A stretch of DNA of 59,678 nt from Peptococcaceae bacterium (GTDB taxonomy: Bacteria > Bacillota > Desulfitobacteriia > Desulfitobacteriales > Syntrophobotulaceae). Made by a program: the position numbers and the translations under genes. The DNA is taken from positions 1 to 59,678 of the forward strand of contig JAAYUV010000040.1 in assembly GCA_012517475.1 (NCBI GenBank). The letters are read 5' to 3'. Below the pieces are notes generated by a model. That model made no database searches, was not told the DNA's origin, and saw nothing but the letters and a program-made list of their open reading frames with translations. Each line of letters starts with the position of its first letter. The stretch's first letter is position 1. Positions 42,407 through 52,022 of the stretch are shown here, piece after piece.

Positions 42407-43039
42407 TTGAAAACCTTAAAGATACCTGAAGCAACAATTATGCGTCTTTCCGTTTATTCACGTTATCTTGCGGAAATTGACCGAAAAGGAATAATTACGA
42501 TCTCTTCAGGCGATATTGCTGAGGGTGTTGGAGTTAGTCCTGCCCAAGTGCGTAAAGATCTTGCATATTTTGGAGAATTCGGTATACGTGGCGTCGGGTA
42601 CAATGTCAAGGATCTTCATCGAAATATATTGAGAATCTTAGGTTTAAGCAATGAATGGAGTATGTGCTTAGTAGGGTTAGGCAACCTTGGTTTGGCATTA
42701 AGTACCTATAGAGGATTCAAAGAACGAGGGTTTTCTATCACCAGTATCTTCGATAATGATCCGGGAAAAATTGGGATGCTGATTGATGGGGTAGAAGTAA
42801 TGCCCGTAGATCGCATCGAAGAAGTGGTTTCGGAAAGACAGACGCAGATAGGAGCGATAACCGTTCCAGCCGTTTCTGCTCAAATGATTGCAGACAAATT
42901 GGTGAAAAGCGGGGTCAAAGCTATTTTGAATTTTGCGCCTGTTGTTCTCAATGTACCTCCTGAGGTGGAACTGAGAAATGTAGATCTTTCCGTCAATCTG
43001 GAAGTCCTGACTTTTAACCTGGGCGGCAAGATGGCTTAA
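42407..43039 (+). CDS. rex: Redox-sensing repressor Rex
   Basis: The 210-residue protein has the winged-helix DNA-binding domain ([20 protein letters not shown], then [20 protein letters not shown]) and a Rossmann NADH-binding domain ([19 protein letters not shown]). Rex releases DNA when the NADH/NAD+ ratio rises, switching on fermentation and hydrogen-related genes in anaerobes. The start is TTG 42407 with GGGGGA upstream, giving the family-typical length. The gene has its own promoter and terminator. Confidence 0.96.
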   Translation: MKTLKIPEATIMRLSVYSRYLAEIDRKGIITISSGDIAEGVGVSPAQVRKDLAYFGEFGIRGVGYNVKDLHRNILRILGLSNEWSMCLVGLGNLGLALSTYRGFKERGFSITSIFDNDPGKIGMLIDGVEVMPVDRIEEVVSERQTQIGAITVPAVSAQMIADKLVKSGVKAILNFAPVVLNVPPEVELRNVDLSVNLEVLTFNLGGKMA

Positions 43040-43065
43040 TACAGAAACCGCAAAAGAAATCAATG

Positions 43066-43099
43066 AAACCACCCTGCATAAGGTGGTTTTAATTTTTTA
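43066..43099 (+). terminator. rex terminator
   Basis: AAACCACC/GGTGGTTT with an 8-base loop followed by TAATTTTTT, 27 bases after rex. Confidence 0.9.
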
Positions 43100-43204
43100 G
43101 GTCGGTTTGACTTTATTTATGGAACGATTCTATGTAAAATAAATAGAATAAGTAGAACTAAAGCACTTGTCAGAACCGTATGAATAATCTTTGGAGGGAA
43201 AAGA

Positions 43205-44815
43205 ATGGCTGGTACTGTAATCAGTATTTATGATACAACTTTGAGAGATGGAGCTCAGGGTGAAGGAGTTCATTTTTCAGTCAAAGATAAGCTGGTCTAC
43301 TTGCAAAAGATTCAGGAATCGGGTATCCATTACATTGAAGCGGGTTGGCCGGGATCAAATCCCAAAGACGATGAATTTTTTCGGCAGCTTTCTTTGAACA
43401 GACCTTTCAACGGTAAGGAAAATTCAATAACAACAAAAATTGCAGCCTTTGGCAGTACCTGCAGGGTGAATGAATCTCCCGAGAAAAGCGAGGTACTGGC
43501 TGGGCTTCTATCTTCAGGGGCTGATACTTTAACGATCTTCGGGAAAACATGGAAATTGCATGTAGGAGAGGTACTTCGTACAGATAAAGATGAAAACTTA
43601 AGAATTATCAGGGAATCCATCTGTTACCTGGTTAGCGCGGGGAAAGAGGTTTTCTTCGATGCCGAACATTTTTTTGATGGCTGGGTGGATAATCCTGATT
43701 TTGCCCTAAGCTGTCTTAAAGCTGCCCTGGAAGGAGGGGCCAGGGGATTAATTCTCTGCGATACCAACGGAGGTGCTTTTCCTAGGGAAATTTCCAGGGG
43801 CGTAGAAACTGTATTGAAAGAGTTTAACCCGGAAATTTTAGGGATACATGCTCATAATGACGGGGGGTTGGCAGTGGCAAATACACTGGCCGCAGTGGAG
43901 TCGGGCGCCAATCAAATACAGGGCAGCTGGAACGGGTTTGGGGAACGTTGTGGAAATGCCAATTTGAGTACGCTCATTCCCTGGCTTCAGATTAAACTCG
44001 GTTATGACATCCTTCAACCCGGTGTTCTCCAAAAACTAACCCATTTAAGCCGTTATGTCGCAGAACTGGCGAATTATCCTTTTGATGAGAAACAACCTTT
44101 TGTGGGGAAGAGCGCGTTTGCTCATAAAGCCGGCATGCACGCGGATGCCGTGCTGAAAAATAAAAGGACATTTGAGCATATTGAACCATCTCTCGTTGGA
44201 AACGAGCGCCGCATCCTTGTTTCGGACCAGTCGGGGAGGGCAAACATCTGTGAACGGATGCGCCGTTTCAGGCCGGAAATAGAAAAAGATGACCCGTTGG
44301 TGGAAGAGGCCATGGACAAAATTAAAAAGGCAGAAAACGAAGGGTTTCAATTTGAAACTGCCGAAGGTAGTCTTGATCTTCTCTTAATGGATATTCTTGG
44401 TGAATATCAACCGCCTTTCAGCCTGGAAGATTATCATGTCTGGAGTGATCCGCTCCGGGGAGAGCTGGATTCTGTGGCTGTTATTAAAATCCGGGTTGAA
44501 GATAAATCCGTACATCTTGCCGCAGAAGGGGACGGACCGGTTCATGCTTTGGACAGAGCTTTAAGGCGGACATTAAGTGCCTTTTTTCCTGTAATTGATG
44601 AGAGTGAATTAGTTGACTATAAGGTGAGAGTTTTAGACGGATCCCGCGGAACAGGCGCTTTTGTACGGGTTATCGCTGAGACCCGGCACGGGCTGAATAC
44701 CTGGGGAACAATAGGGGTTTCAAGTAATATTCTTCGGGCAAGCGCCAAGGCGCTCTTGGAGGCGTTATATCTTGTCATTCTCAGTGACCAGGGAAAATTA
44801 ACAAGGAAAGTTTAA
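43205..44815 (+). CDS. cimA: (R)-citramalate synthase
   Basis: The 536-residue protein belongs to the alpha-isopropylmalate/homocitrate synthase family. It has the metal-binding DTTLRDGAQGEGVHFSVKDK at the N-terminus, HAHNDGGLAVANTLAAVE with the conserved histidines, and a C-terminal regulatory LeuA-dimer domain (after residue 380) ending with GLNTWGTIGVSSNILRASAK. The SVKDK and GAQGEG text is typical of CimA, which condenses pyruvate and acetyl-CoA as the first step of threonine-independent isoleucine synthesis, common in anaerobes. ATG 43205 has GGAGGG upstream. No T-box precedes it and no ilv/leu gene is adjacent. Confidence 0.92.
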   Translation: MAGTVISIYDTTLRDGAQGEGVHFSVKDKLVYLQKIQESGIHYIEAGWPGSNPKDDEFFRQLSLNRPFNGKENSITTKIAAFGSTCRVNESPEKSEVLAGLLSSGADTLTIFGKTWKLHVGEVLRTDKDENLRIIRESICYLVSAGKEVFFDAEHFFDGWVDNPDFALSCLKAALEGGARGLILCDTNGGAFPREISRGVETVLKEFNPEILGIHAHNDGGLAVANTLAAVESGANQIQGSWNGFGERCGNANLSTLIPWLQIKLGYDILQPGVLQKLTHLSRYVAELANYPFDEKQPFVGKSAFAHKAGMHADAVLKNKRTFEHIEPSLVGNERRILVSDQSGRANICERMRRFRPEIEKDDPLVEEAMDKIKKAENEGFQFETAEGSLDLLLMDILGEYQPPFSLEDYHVWSDPLRGELDSVAVIKIRVEDKSVHLAAEGDGPVHALDRALRRTLSAFFPVIDESELVDYKVRVLDGSRGTGAFVRVIAETRHGLNTWGTIGVSSNILRASAKALLEALYLVILSDQGKLTRKV

Positions 44816-45042
44816 AATAAATCCGTTGATTCTAAAGGATTTCGTATTAATTACGTCGAAACTAATATATATTATAAGAAATAACATGTATAAACGAGAA
44901 TCACAATAATCATGAATAAAAAATGGAAAAAAACCCGTCATCTTGCCAAAGAAAACCCAAGGTGCTAAACTGAAGCAAGGATCATATCAGCCGGGGATGA
45001 AAACCCTGGCTTGTTGTAATTTCATGCAGGATGTGATATGAA
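44816..45042 (+). other. Intergenic leader before maf with a strong hairpin
   Basis: The 227 bases between cimA and maf contain no credible gene. AGCCGGGG-atgaaaa-CCCTGGCT (about 44990-45014) is a stable hairpin without a T-run, preceded by AAGGTGCTAAACTGAAGCAA. The purine-rich, loop-conserved look is reminiscent of a riboswitch 3' half, but no known class could be fitted. The maf ribosome-binding site is weak. Confidence 0.4.
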
Positions 45043-45642
45043 GTGCTGGTCTTAGCATCATCTTCCCCGCGGAGGAGTGAACTTCTGCAAGAATGGGGTT
45101 TTGATTTTCGCTTAGTTCATGCACCGGTTTCTGAAGAACTGCCTGAAGGAATAATTCCGGAAGAAGGAGTTCAGGAGCTGGCTAAACGCAAGGCATTTGC
45201 CGGGTACCGGGCCTGGAGAAACCGGAACGGTTCGGCTCATGACCTGATTTTAAGTGCCGATACTATCGTCGTCTTAGACCAAAATATCCTCGGTAAGCCC
45301 TCGGACGAAAAAGAAGCAGAGGTTATGCTTCGAGCTTTGAGCGGAAAAACCCACAGGGTTATGACTGCAATCGCTTTAGCAAGTTTGGATCATCATCAAA
45401 ATATTATAGTTGAAACGGAAGTAGAAATCTCCATCGTATCTTTCAGGGAATTGAGCAGGCTGGAAATCCTTAATTATATTGCATCAGGGGAGCCCATGGA
45501 TAAAGCTGCGGCTTACGGCATCCAGGGAGAGGCCGGAAAATTTGCTGTAGAAGTGAAAGGTTCATTTACCAATGTTATCGGTTTGCCTATGGAACTTGTA
45601 ACAGCAAAGCTCAAGGAAAAAGGAATTTTACCAAAAAAATAA
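45043..45642 (+). CDS. maf: Maf-family nucleotide pyrophosphatase
   Basis: The 199-residue protein begins LVLASSSPRRSELLQEWGFD, the Maf signature, and has LSADTIVVLDQNILGKPSDE and a C-terminal DKAAAYGIQGEAGKFAVEVK. Members hydrolyse dTTP/UTP or modified nucleotides and influence septum formation in Bacillus. The start is GTG 45043 with only a weak AGGA upstream. RadC follows after 24 bases and mreBCD beyond that, a conserved Firmicute order, so the group is probably one operon. Confidence 0.94.
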   Translation: MLVLASSSPRRSELLQEWGFDFRLVHAPVSEELPEGIIPEEGVQELAKRKAFAGYRAWRNRNGSAHDLILSADTIVVLDQNILGKPSDEKEAEVMLRALSGKTHRVMTAIALASLDHHQNIIVETEVEISIVSFRELSRLEILNYIASGEPMDKAAAYGIQGEAGKFAVEVKGSFTNVIGLPMELVTAKLKEKGILPKK

Positions 45643-45666
45643 GATATTGTGGTAGGAGAGATCGGG

Positions 45667-46350
45667 ATGGCTTACCGTCGACTGAAGGACCTTTCTGAGG
45701 ATCTGAAACCAAGAGAGCGTCTTCATCGCTTTGGAGCCGAGGTCCTGTCCAATAAAGAAGTCCTTGCTATTCTTTTGCGGATTGGGTCCAAAGGGGAAAA
45801 CGTACTGGAACTGGCCGAAAGGATTTTAGAAGATGCCGGCGGTATTAAAGGACTATCGAAACTCTCTGTTTTCGAACTGGAACAGATTCATGGAATAGGT
45901 CCGGCTAAAGCAGCTCAGGTCAAAGCCGCTCTGGAATTGGGCAAACGAAGTGTTTGTTCAGACCCTCTGGCAAGACCTGTGATTAATTCTCCCGGCGATG
46001 TGGCAGATCTGGTGATGGAAGAGATGAGGAGCCTTGATCGGGAACATTTTCGCATTATGCTTCTTAGTACCCGTAACAGCGTCTTGGCGATCAGTCCGGT
46101 GTCTGTAGGGTCACTCAATTCCTCCATTGTGCATCCCCGGGAATGTTTTAAAGAAGCAATCCGGCGCAATGCCAATACAATTATTCTCCTGCATAATCAT
46201 CCGAGCGGGGACCCTGCACCCAGCAAGGAAGACTTGGATATAACTAGACGTTTAGCAGAAGGAGGAAGAATTCTGGGTATTGAAGTTTTGGATCATGTCA
46301 TTATTGGGGACAAAAGATTTGTAAGCCTCAAAGAGCAGGGGATTATTTAA
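45667..46350 (+). CDS. radC: RadC-family JAB-domain protein
   Basis: The 227-residue protein has an N-terminal helix-hairpin-helix region (FELEQIHGIGPAKAAQVKAA) and a C-terminal JAB/MPN metalloprotease-like domain with metal site HNHPSGDPAPSKEDLDIT. Despite the name, its role in repair is not established. ATG 45667 with GGAGAG upstream is chosen over GTG 45649. It lies between maf and mreB. Confidence 0.94.
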   Translation: MAYRRLKDLSEDLKPRERLHRFGAEVLSNKEVLAILLRIGSKGENVLELAERILEDAGGIKGLSKLSVFELEQIHGIGPAKAAQVKAALELGKRSVCSDPLARPVINSPGDVADLVMEEMRSLDREHFRIMLLSTRNSVLAISPVSVGSLNSSIVHPRECFKEAIRRNANTIILLHNHPSGDPAPSKEDLDITRRLAEGGRILGIEVLDHVIIGDKRFVSLKEQGII

Positions 46351-46463
46351 ATACGGTGTTTTGGAAAAAAATATAAATTAATGCACAAACCAAGCATGAA
46401 AAATGGTTGAAGTGGTAAACTAAGTAAAGTTTGGATATTATAGGATGAAGGGAGCTTATTGCC

Positions 46464-47480
46464 ATGTTTTTTTCCAAGGATTTAGGAATTGATTTAGGAA
46501 CAGCCAATACTCTTGTACATATGAAGGGAAAAGGTATTATCGTACGCGAACCTTCCGTGGTTGCGATGGATATAGAAAAAAATGAGCCTCTTGCCGTCGG
46601 AGACAGAGCGAAAGAAATGATAGGCAGAACCCCGGGAAATATCGTAGCGATCAGGCCATTGAAGGACGGGGTTATATCGGACTTTAACGTTACCCAAAAG
46701 ATGCTGAAGTATTTTATTAACAGGGCTTTAGGATCCAAATTTCAGTTTGCCCGTCCCAGAGTAGTCATCTGTGTTCCTTCCGGAGTAACCGCGGTAGAAG
46801 AAAGAGCGGTAAAAGAAGCAGCTTTGGCCGCAGGGGCAAAAGATCCGATCATTATGGAAGAACCTATGGCGGCAGCAATTGGAGCCGGACTGCCCGTCAG
46901 TGAGCCAACCGGAAATATGATTGTGGATATCGGGGGAGGAACAACGGAAGTTGCGGTAATTTCCATGGGTGGAATTGTAACCGCCGGTTCTATTCGGGTT
47001 GCCGGTGACGAGATGGATGAAGCAATCATCGCATATATTAAGAAAACGTATAATTTGTCTGTTGGTTATCAGTCTGCAGAAACCATTAAAAAAGAAATCG
47101 GCGCCGCTTATATGCCGTCAAAAGGGTCGGTCTATGTGATTAAGGGAAGAGACCTGCTTACCGGACTTCCCAAAAATGTGGAGATTACCTCGGAAGAGAT
47201 TGTCGAGGCGTTAAGTGAACCGGTAACAGCGATTGTAGAGGCTGTCAAGACTTGTCTGGAAAAAACTCCTCCTGAACTGGCTGCAGATATTATGGACCGG
47301 GGTATTATCATGGCCGGAGGAGGATCACTGTTAAGGAACCTGGATCGGTTGATCTCTGATCAGACCGGTATACCTGTTCATTTGGCAGAGGACCCGCTTT
47401 CCTGCGTCGCCCTGGGAACCGGTAAAGTTTTGGAGAATGAGGAAATCTTAAGGAAGATTGCCGCTTTGCAGAAGAATTAA
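46464..47480 (+). CDS. mreB: Rod shape-determining protein MreB
   Basis: The 338-residue bacterial actin has the phosphate-1 loop [19 protein letters not shown], phosphate-2 [18 protein letters not shown] and adenosine motif [13 protein letters not shown]. It forms membrane filaments that guide lateral wall synthesis with MreC, MreD, PBP2 and RodA, all encoded just downstream. AAGGGAGC precedes the ATG. Confidence 0.97.
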   Translation: MFFSKDLGIDLGTANTLVHMKGKGIIVREPSVVAMDIEKNEPLAVGDRAKEMIGRTPGNIVAIRPLKDGVISDFNVTQKMLKYFINRALGSKFQFARPRVVICVPSGVTAVEERAVKEAALAAGAKDPIIMEEPMAAAIGAGLPVSEPTGNMIVDIGGGTTEVAVISMGGIVTAGSIRVAGDEMDEAIIAYIKKTYNLSVGYQSAETIKKEIGAAYMPSKGSVYVIKGRDLLTGLPKNVEITSEEIVEALSEPVTAIVEAVKTCLEKTPPELAADIMDRGIIMAGGGSLLRNLDRLISDQTGIPVHLAEDPLSCVALGTGKVLENEEILRKIAALQKN

Positions 47481-47500
47481 AAAGCGGGGGGAGAAAATAG

Positions 47501-48370
47501 GTGGGGAAAAAGATCAATCCTATGGGGATTGCTGTCTTGGTATTTGCTGTTATCTTAATCACCCTTACGGCGATCCGTCTGACAGGAATAGGTAGCGAAT
47601 TTCCCAACCCTGTTGGGAAGGCCCTGGATAGAGTTCTATCCCCGGTAGAAAGAACGATTTGGTATATTGGAGATGGAATTAAGGATAATTTCCGGGCCAT
47701 CTTCAGTTTTCGTACGGTAAAAGCCGAAAACGAAGAATTAAGAAAACAAGTTGAACAGCTTAAGGGAGATAATCTTCAGCTGAAACAACATGTCTTGGCT
47801 GCTTTGCGATATCAGGAACTGGATAAAAACGTTTTTCAAAGTCCGACTCTGGAGAAATTTCCTAAGATTGGGGCAACTGTTATTAACCGGAACCCAACCG
47901 TTTGGTATCAGACCGTTACCGTTAACAAAGGCAGCAAAGATGGGGTGAAGGTGAATGATCCGGTAATTGCCAATCTGGGTCTTGTGGGTAAGGTTGTGTC
48001 GGTTTCACCTACAACCGCCGATGTCTTGCTGATTCTTGACGGGGAAGGACAGGTTGGCGCCCTGGTTCGTGATAATAAGGGAAAAGCGATTTTTGGAATT
48101 TTAAAGGGAACGTATAAAAAGGATTCAAGATTAAATGTTTCCGGAAGTTTGGAGATGAATTTCCGCCAGGAAGACGAAGTGAATCCTGGGGATCTGGTAT
48201 TTACCTCCGGTTTTGGCGGCGTTTTTCCAAAAGATATTCCAATTGGTGTCGTCACCGGAGTAAGGGTAGATTCAACCGGACTGATGAAGGCGGCAACGAT
48301 AGAACCCATTGTAAATTTTGATTCCCTGGAGGAAGTATACTTGGTGGATATGCGTGGGGTGAATCAATGA
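47501..48370 (+). CDS. mreC: Rod shape-determining protein MreC
   Basis: The 289-residue protein has one N-terminal membrane segment (NPMGIAVLVFAVILITLTAI), a coiled coil (VKAENEELRKQVEQLKGDNL) and a beta-rich extracytoplasmic domain (ATVINRNPTVWYQTVTVNKG; later PGDLVFTSGFGGVFPKDIPI). It links MreB to PBP2. The start is GTG 47501, 20 bases after mreB, with GGGGGGAG upstream. Its stop overlaps the mreD start by four bases. Confidence 0.95.
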   Translation: MGKKINPMGIAVLVFAVILITLTAIRLTGIGSEFPNPVGKALDRVLSPVERTIWYIGDGIKDNFRAIFSFRTVKAENEELRKQVEQLKGDNLQLKQHVLAALRYQELDKNVFQSPTLEKFPKIGATVINRNPTVWYQTVTVNKGSKDGVKVNDPVIANLGLVGKVVSVSPTTADVLLILDGEGQVGALVRDNKGKAIFGILKGTYKKDSRLNVSGSLEMNFRQEDEVNPGDLVFTSGFGGVFPKDIPIGVVTGVRVDSTGLMKAATIEPIVNFDSLEEVYLVDMRGVNQ

Positions 48371-48879
48371 AACGGTTATTTCTCATGCTGATCATCTTTT
48401 TGTTTTGTCTCACTCTGCCGGGCACATTATTTCATTATTGGTCCTGGGGCGGTATAAAACCTGATTTGGTCATGCTTTGGGTAATATACATAGCCCTCCA
48501 CCATCGTCCTGTTCAAGGAATCGCCTATGGCTTTACGTTGGGACTGATTGAAGATCTTTATTTTGGAAGATATTTAGGTTTAAATGCCATCAGTTTAGCG
48601 GTAGTCGCTTTACTCATCGGTTTTCTGCAGCAAAGGTGGTACAGGGAAAACATTCCTCTGACCATGGTACTTGTTTTCATTGTCTCTATATTAGGACAGA
48701 CATTAATCATGCTTTTTGCTGCGACATCCGGATTAAACTGGTTTTACAGTGATTCCTTTAATATCATTTTTGGAATTTCATTGTATAATGCCCTGCTTAT
48801 CCCGTTGACTTATCCTCTTATTCACAGGTCATTTACCGGTGGTTTTTTGTATCAAAAACCTAAATTTGAGCATCAGTGA
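48367..48879 (+). CDS. mreD: Rod shape-determining protein MreD
   Basis: The 170-residue integral membrane protein has five or six helices (beginning RLFLMLIIFLFCLTLPGTLF) with the family text IKPDLVMLWVIYIALHH and AYGFTLGLIEDLYFGRYLGL. It belongs to the elongasome. It is translationally coupled to mreC by an ATGA overlap and lies 22 bases before mrdA. Confidence 0.93.
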   Translation: MKRLFLMLIIFLFCLTLPGTLFHYWSWGGIKPDLVMLWVIYIALHHRPVQGIAYGFTLGLIEDLYFGRYLGLNAISLAVVALLIGFLQQRWYRENIPLTMVLVFIVSILGQTLIMLFAATSGLNWFYSDSFNIIFGISLYNALLIPLTYPLIHRSFTGGFLYQKPKFEHQ

Positions 48880-48901
48880 ATTATATCAGGAGTGAGCACA
48901 G

Positions 48902-50965
48902 ATGGAAAGGAAAGAGCGTCAACCTTATCACAGAAGACTCGTGGGACTCGGTGTTGCTGTTGTCCTTATTTTTTTAATTCTTGGATTTAACCTTTGGCGG
49001 TTACAGATTGCCAAAGCCACGTACTACGCAGGACTGGCAGCCGGCAATGTTATGAAGAATGTCACTACCCCGGCTGTCAGGGGGGAAATTGTTGACCGCA
49101 ACAATGTGGTGTTAGCCAGAAGCATTCCAAAATTCGCTCTGGTTTTGGACTGGACAGACCTTCAAAAGGTAAATCAGGATTGGAAAAACGTTGTAGGAAA
49201 ATTAGCTGAATATATCAAGCCCTACTGGCCCAATGCGAATCAATCGGTGGAGCTGATTACAGAAGATATCTTTGTGATGATTCGAAACCAGCAGTGGAAA
49301 AGTTATCGTCCGGTAGTAATTATGGAAGATGTACCTTCTCAGCTGCAGGCAGTGATAGCTGAACACAGCAACGAACTCCCTGGGGTGAGCATCGAACCAA
49401 TCCCAATGAGGGTTTATACCCAGAACACAACACTCGGACAGGTCTTAGGTTACGTGCGGGAAATCAGTGAAAATGAAATCGAGCAATTTAACCAGCAGGC
49501 AGAGGCTAAAGGGGACACCTATCGATATGCCCAAGGGGATTCTGTCGGTAAAATGGGTGTCGAGAAAAGCTATGATGCCTGGTTAAGAGGAAATCACGGA
49601 ATAGACAGTGTAGGAATTGATAGTAATGCCAGGCCGGTGGATCGCGTAACTCTGCAGGAAGCCCAGCCGGGAAATACGATTAAACTGACAATTGACAGTG
49701 AACTCCAAAAAGTGGTGGAACAAAAATTGGATGAAGTTGTGAAAAATATTTCGCTGGTTCATCCGGATGCCCAAGCAGGCGCTGCCATCGTGATAGATGT
49801 CAAGACCGGAAAGATCCTGGCAATGGCTTCACGTCCATTTATGAACCCAAATGAGCTGATTGGCGTAATTTCCGACGAAACTGCCCAAAGATATTTTAGC
49901 AGCGAGGATGCCGCATCGTTTAACCGTGCTCTAACCGGTTTATACCCTCCGGGCTCAACATTTAAAATGATTACGGCCATGTCCGCCCTGCAGGCAGGAG
50001 TAATTACACCTGAAGACTCCTTCTATGATTCGGTATCCATACTAGGGCCTCAGGGAATAGAGGAATGGGGAGGCAATAACTTTGGTTCTGTCAATCTTTA
50101 TCGCGGATTGGCTAAGTCCTCCAATATTTATTTTCAAGTAGTCGGACGGAGGGTATTTGAGAAACAGCCTGAACTGATCAGGCAGATTGCCCATGAGTTC
50201 GGTCTTGGGGTTGCTACCGGTATTGATATCCCGGGAGAAGGAACCGGGATAGCGCCTTCACCTCAGTGGAAAAAAGATTATTATAAACCAACCTATGATA
50301 AAAGGCGGGAAGACCAGCTCAAGGCAATTGATCAAAAGTATTCTGAACTTCTGGCTAATACTGCTGATGAAAAACAAAAACAGAATCTGCAAAAGCAGAA
50401 AAATAATGAGATTGCCCGCGTAGAGGCTGATTATAAAGAAAAGACACAATTCTACGTCGACTGGAGATTATTTGACAGTTATAACAACTCTATCGGACAA
50501 GGCTATAATTCTTATTCCCTTATTCAGATGGCAAATTATGTGGCTACCATTGTCAACGGCGGAAAGCATTACAAACCATATCTTGTTGATAAAATTATTA
50601 ATCCGGTGACAGGGGAAGTGGTTAAAGAGAATCAACCTGAATTGATTAACCAGGTCTCGGTTTCCAAAGAAAATCTGGAAATTGTAAAGAAAGCAATGTC
50701 CGGCGTAACCAGCGGAGAAGGAACTGCCAATTGGCTCTTTTCGGATGTTCCGCAATTCAGCGGCGGAGGAAAGACGGGAACAGCCCAGATTGGATCTAAA
50801 GGGACTTCCAAAGGTGAAAGCTATAACGGAATGTTTGTTGCCTTTGCGCCTTACGACGATCCTCAAATTGCTTTCGCGGGGGTTGTCGAATATGGCGGAC
50901 ATGGTGGAGATACAGCAGGTCTTGTCGCCAAAGCGGCATTTATAAAATATTTCGGTTGGAAATAG
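48902..50965 (+). CDS. mrdA: Penicillin-binding protein 2
   Basis: The 687-residue class B transpeptidase cross-links peptidoglycan during elongation. It has an N-terminal anchor (LGVAVVLIFLILGFNLW), a dimerisation/pedestal domain with RGEIVDRNNVVLA, and a catalytic domain with SxxK in PPGSTFKM (near residue 352), SxN in SSNIYF, and KTG in GGGKTGTAQ (near 623). Between SxN and KTG lies a charged insert of about 70 residues predicted as coiled coil (YDKRREDQLKAIDQKYSELL and DEKQKQNLQKQKNNEIARVE) that most PBP2 proteins lack. Confidence 0.95.
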   Translation: MERKERQPYHRRLVGLGVAVVLIFLILGFNLWRLQIAKATYYAGLAAGNVMKNVTTPAVRGEIVDRNNVVLARSIPKFALVLDWTDLQKVNQDWKNVVGKLAEYIKPYWPNANQSVELITEDIFVMIRNQQWKSYRPVVIMEDVPSQLQAVIAEHSNELPGVSIEPIPMRVYTQNTTLGQVLGYVREISENEIEQFNQQAEAKGDTYRYAQGDSVGKMGVEKSYDAWLRGNHGIDSVGIDSNARPVDRVTLQEAQPGNTIKLTIDSELQKVVEQKLDEVVKNISLVHPDAQAGAAIVIDVKTGKILAMASRPFMNPNELIGVISDETAQRYFSSEDAASFNRALTGLYPPGSTFKMITAMSALQAGVITPEDSFYDSVSILGPQGIEEWGGNNFGSVNLYRGLAKSSNIYFQVVGRRVFEKQPELIRQIAHEFGLGVATGIDIPGEGTGIAPSPQWKKDYYKPTYDKRREDQLKAIDQKYSELLANTADEKQKQNLQKQKNNEIARVEADYKEKTQFYVDWRLFDSYNNSIGQGYNSYSLIQMANYVATIVNGGKHYKPYLVDKIINPVTGEVVKENQPELINQVSVSKENLEIVKKAMSGVTSGEGTANWLFSDVPQFSGGGKTGTAQIGSKGTSKGESYNGMFVAFAPYDDPQIAFAGVVEYGGHGGDTAGLVAKAAFIKYFGWK

Positions 50966-50980
50966 GCGCTTTTGTAAGAA

Positions 50981-51010
50981 AAACCGGGGAATTTAAACCT
51001 CGGTTTTTTC
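50981..51010 (+). terminator. mrdA terminator
   Basis: AAACCGGGG/CCTCGGTTT with an 8-base loop followed by TTTC, 15 bases after mrdA; it separates mre/mrdA from minDE. Confidence 0.8.
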
Positions 51011-51201
51011 CTTTTTCTGGAGGAAAAGAAAGGGGTATTGTAGAATCATTTCTCCTAAAGCCTAAAGATTTCATGGTAAATCTTCAGGATGATTTCCAGG
51101 TTAAATGGGGAATTATTTTTTTAAATATTGTATGTAAAATTTTTCCTGGAATGGTTGTTGGTGGAAGTGCTTTGCATATTTGATGAAAGGTAGGCTTGGA
51201 T

Positions 51202-51996
51202 ATGGGTGAAACAATTGTAGTAACTTCAGGGAAAGGTGGAGTAGGGAAAACTACTACAACTGCAAATTTAGGCACCGCGTTGGCCTTTGCGGGATTTAAA
51301 GTAGTTTTGGTTGACACGGATATCGGTCTTCGCAACCTTGATGTTGTTATGGGTTTGGAAAACCGGATCGTCTATGACATTGTTGATGTTACCAGCGGAA
51401 ATTGCCGGCTAAAACAGGCCCTGATTAAAGACAAAAGATTTGATAGTCTTTACTTGCTTCCGGCCGCCCAGACGAAGGACAAAACTGCGGTAAGTCCGGA
51501 CGAGATGGAAGCCCTGTGTGAAGAATTGCAGGATGAGTTTGATTATACATTAATCGATTGCCCTGCGGGGATCGAACAAGGGTTTTATAATGCGATTGCC
51601 GGAGCCGATAAGGCTATAGTGGTTGCCACTCCGGAGGTAAGCGCGGTCCGCGATGCGGACAGGATCATAGGATTACTCGAAAGTGCAGATTTGCGAAATC
51701 CTAAGCTCATTGTAAACCGGATTCGCCCCCGAATGGTGAAGCAAGGAGATATGATGGATATTGAAGACATCGTGGATATCCTGGCGATTGATCTTCTGGG
51801 GGTTGTACCGGAAGACGAAAAAATCATCGTTTCGACCAACAGAGGGGAACCTGCCGTAATGGATGTAGTTTCCCAGGCTGGAGAAGCATATCGCAGAATA
51901 GCTCAAAGAATAAGAGGAGAAGAGGTTCCTCTGATGAATCTTGATGTATCCAACAGTATTATGAATAAGCTCAGAAGATTAGTCGGCATGCGCTAG
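51202..51996 (+). CDS. minD: Septum site-determining ATPase MinD
   Basis: The 264-residue ParA-type ATPase has the deviant Walker A SGKGGVGKTTTTANLG (residues 10-25), switch VLVDTDIGLRNLDVVMGLEN, Walker B DYTLIDCPAGIEQG and a C-terminal amphipathic membrane-targeting helix (SNSIMNKLRRLVGMR). It positions the septum with MinE, encoded next. MinC, usually adjacent, is not present in the window. ATG 51202 with AAAGGTAGG upstream is preferred to the in-frame TTG 51196. Confidence 0.96.
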   Translation: MGETIVVTSGKGGVGKTTTTANLGTALAFAGFKVVLVDTDIGLRNLDVVMGLENRIVYDIVDVTSGNCRLKQALIKDKRFDSLYLLPAAQTKDKTAVSPDEMEALCEELQDEFDYTLIDCPAGIEQGFYNAIAGADKAIVVATPEVSAVRDADRIIGLLESADLRNPKLIVNRIRPRMVKQGDMMDIEDIVDILAIDLLGVVPEDEKIIVSTNRGEPAVMDVVSQAGEAYRRIAQRIRGEEVPLMNLDVSNSIMNKLRRLVGMR

Positions 51997-52022
51997 CCCT
52001 GCACAGAAGGGAGGTAATAATC

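Noticed and set aside
43100-43204. T-box before cimA
   Set aside because: No AGGTGGTACCGCG-type box or terminator hairpin is present upstream of the start.
50956-51183. Frame between mrdA and minD as a possible MinC remnant
   Set aside because: Its first part overlaps the mrdA terminator, and no MinC-like motif could be recognised.
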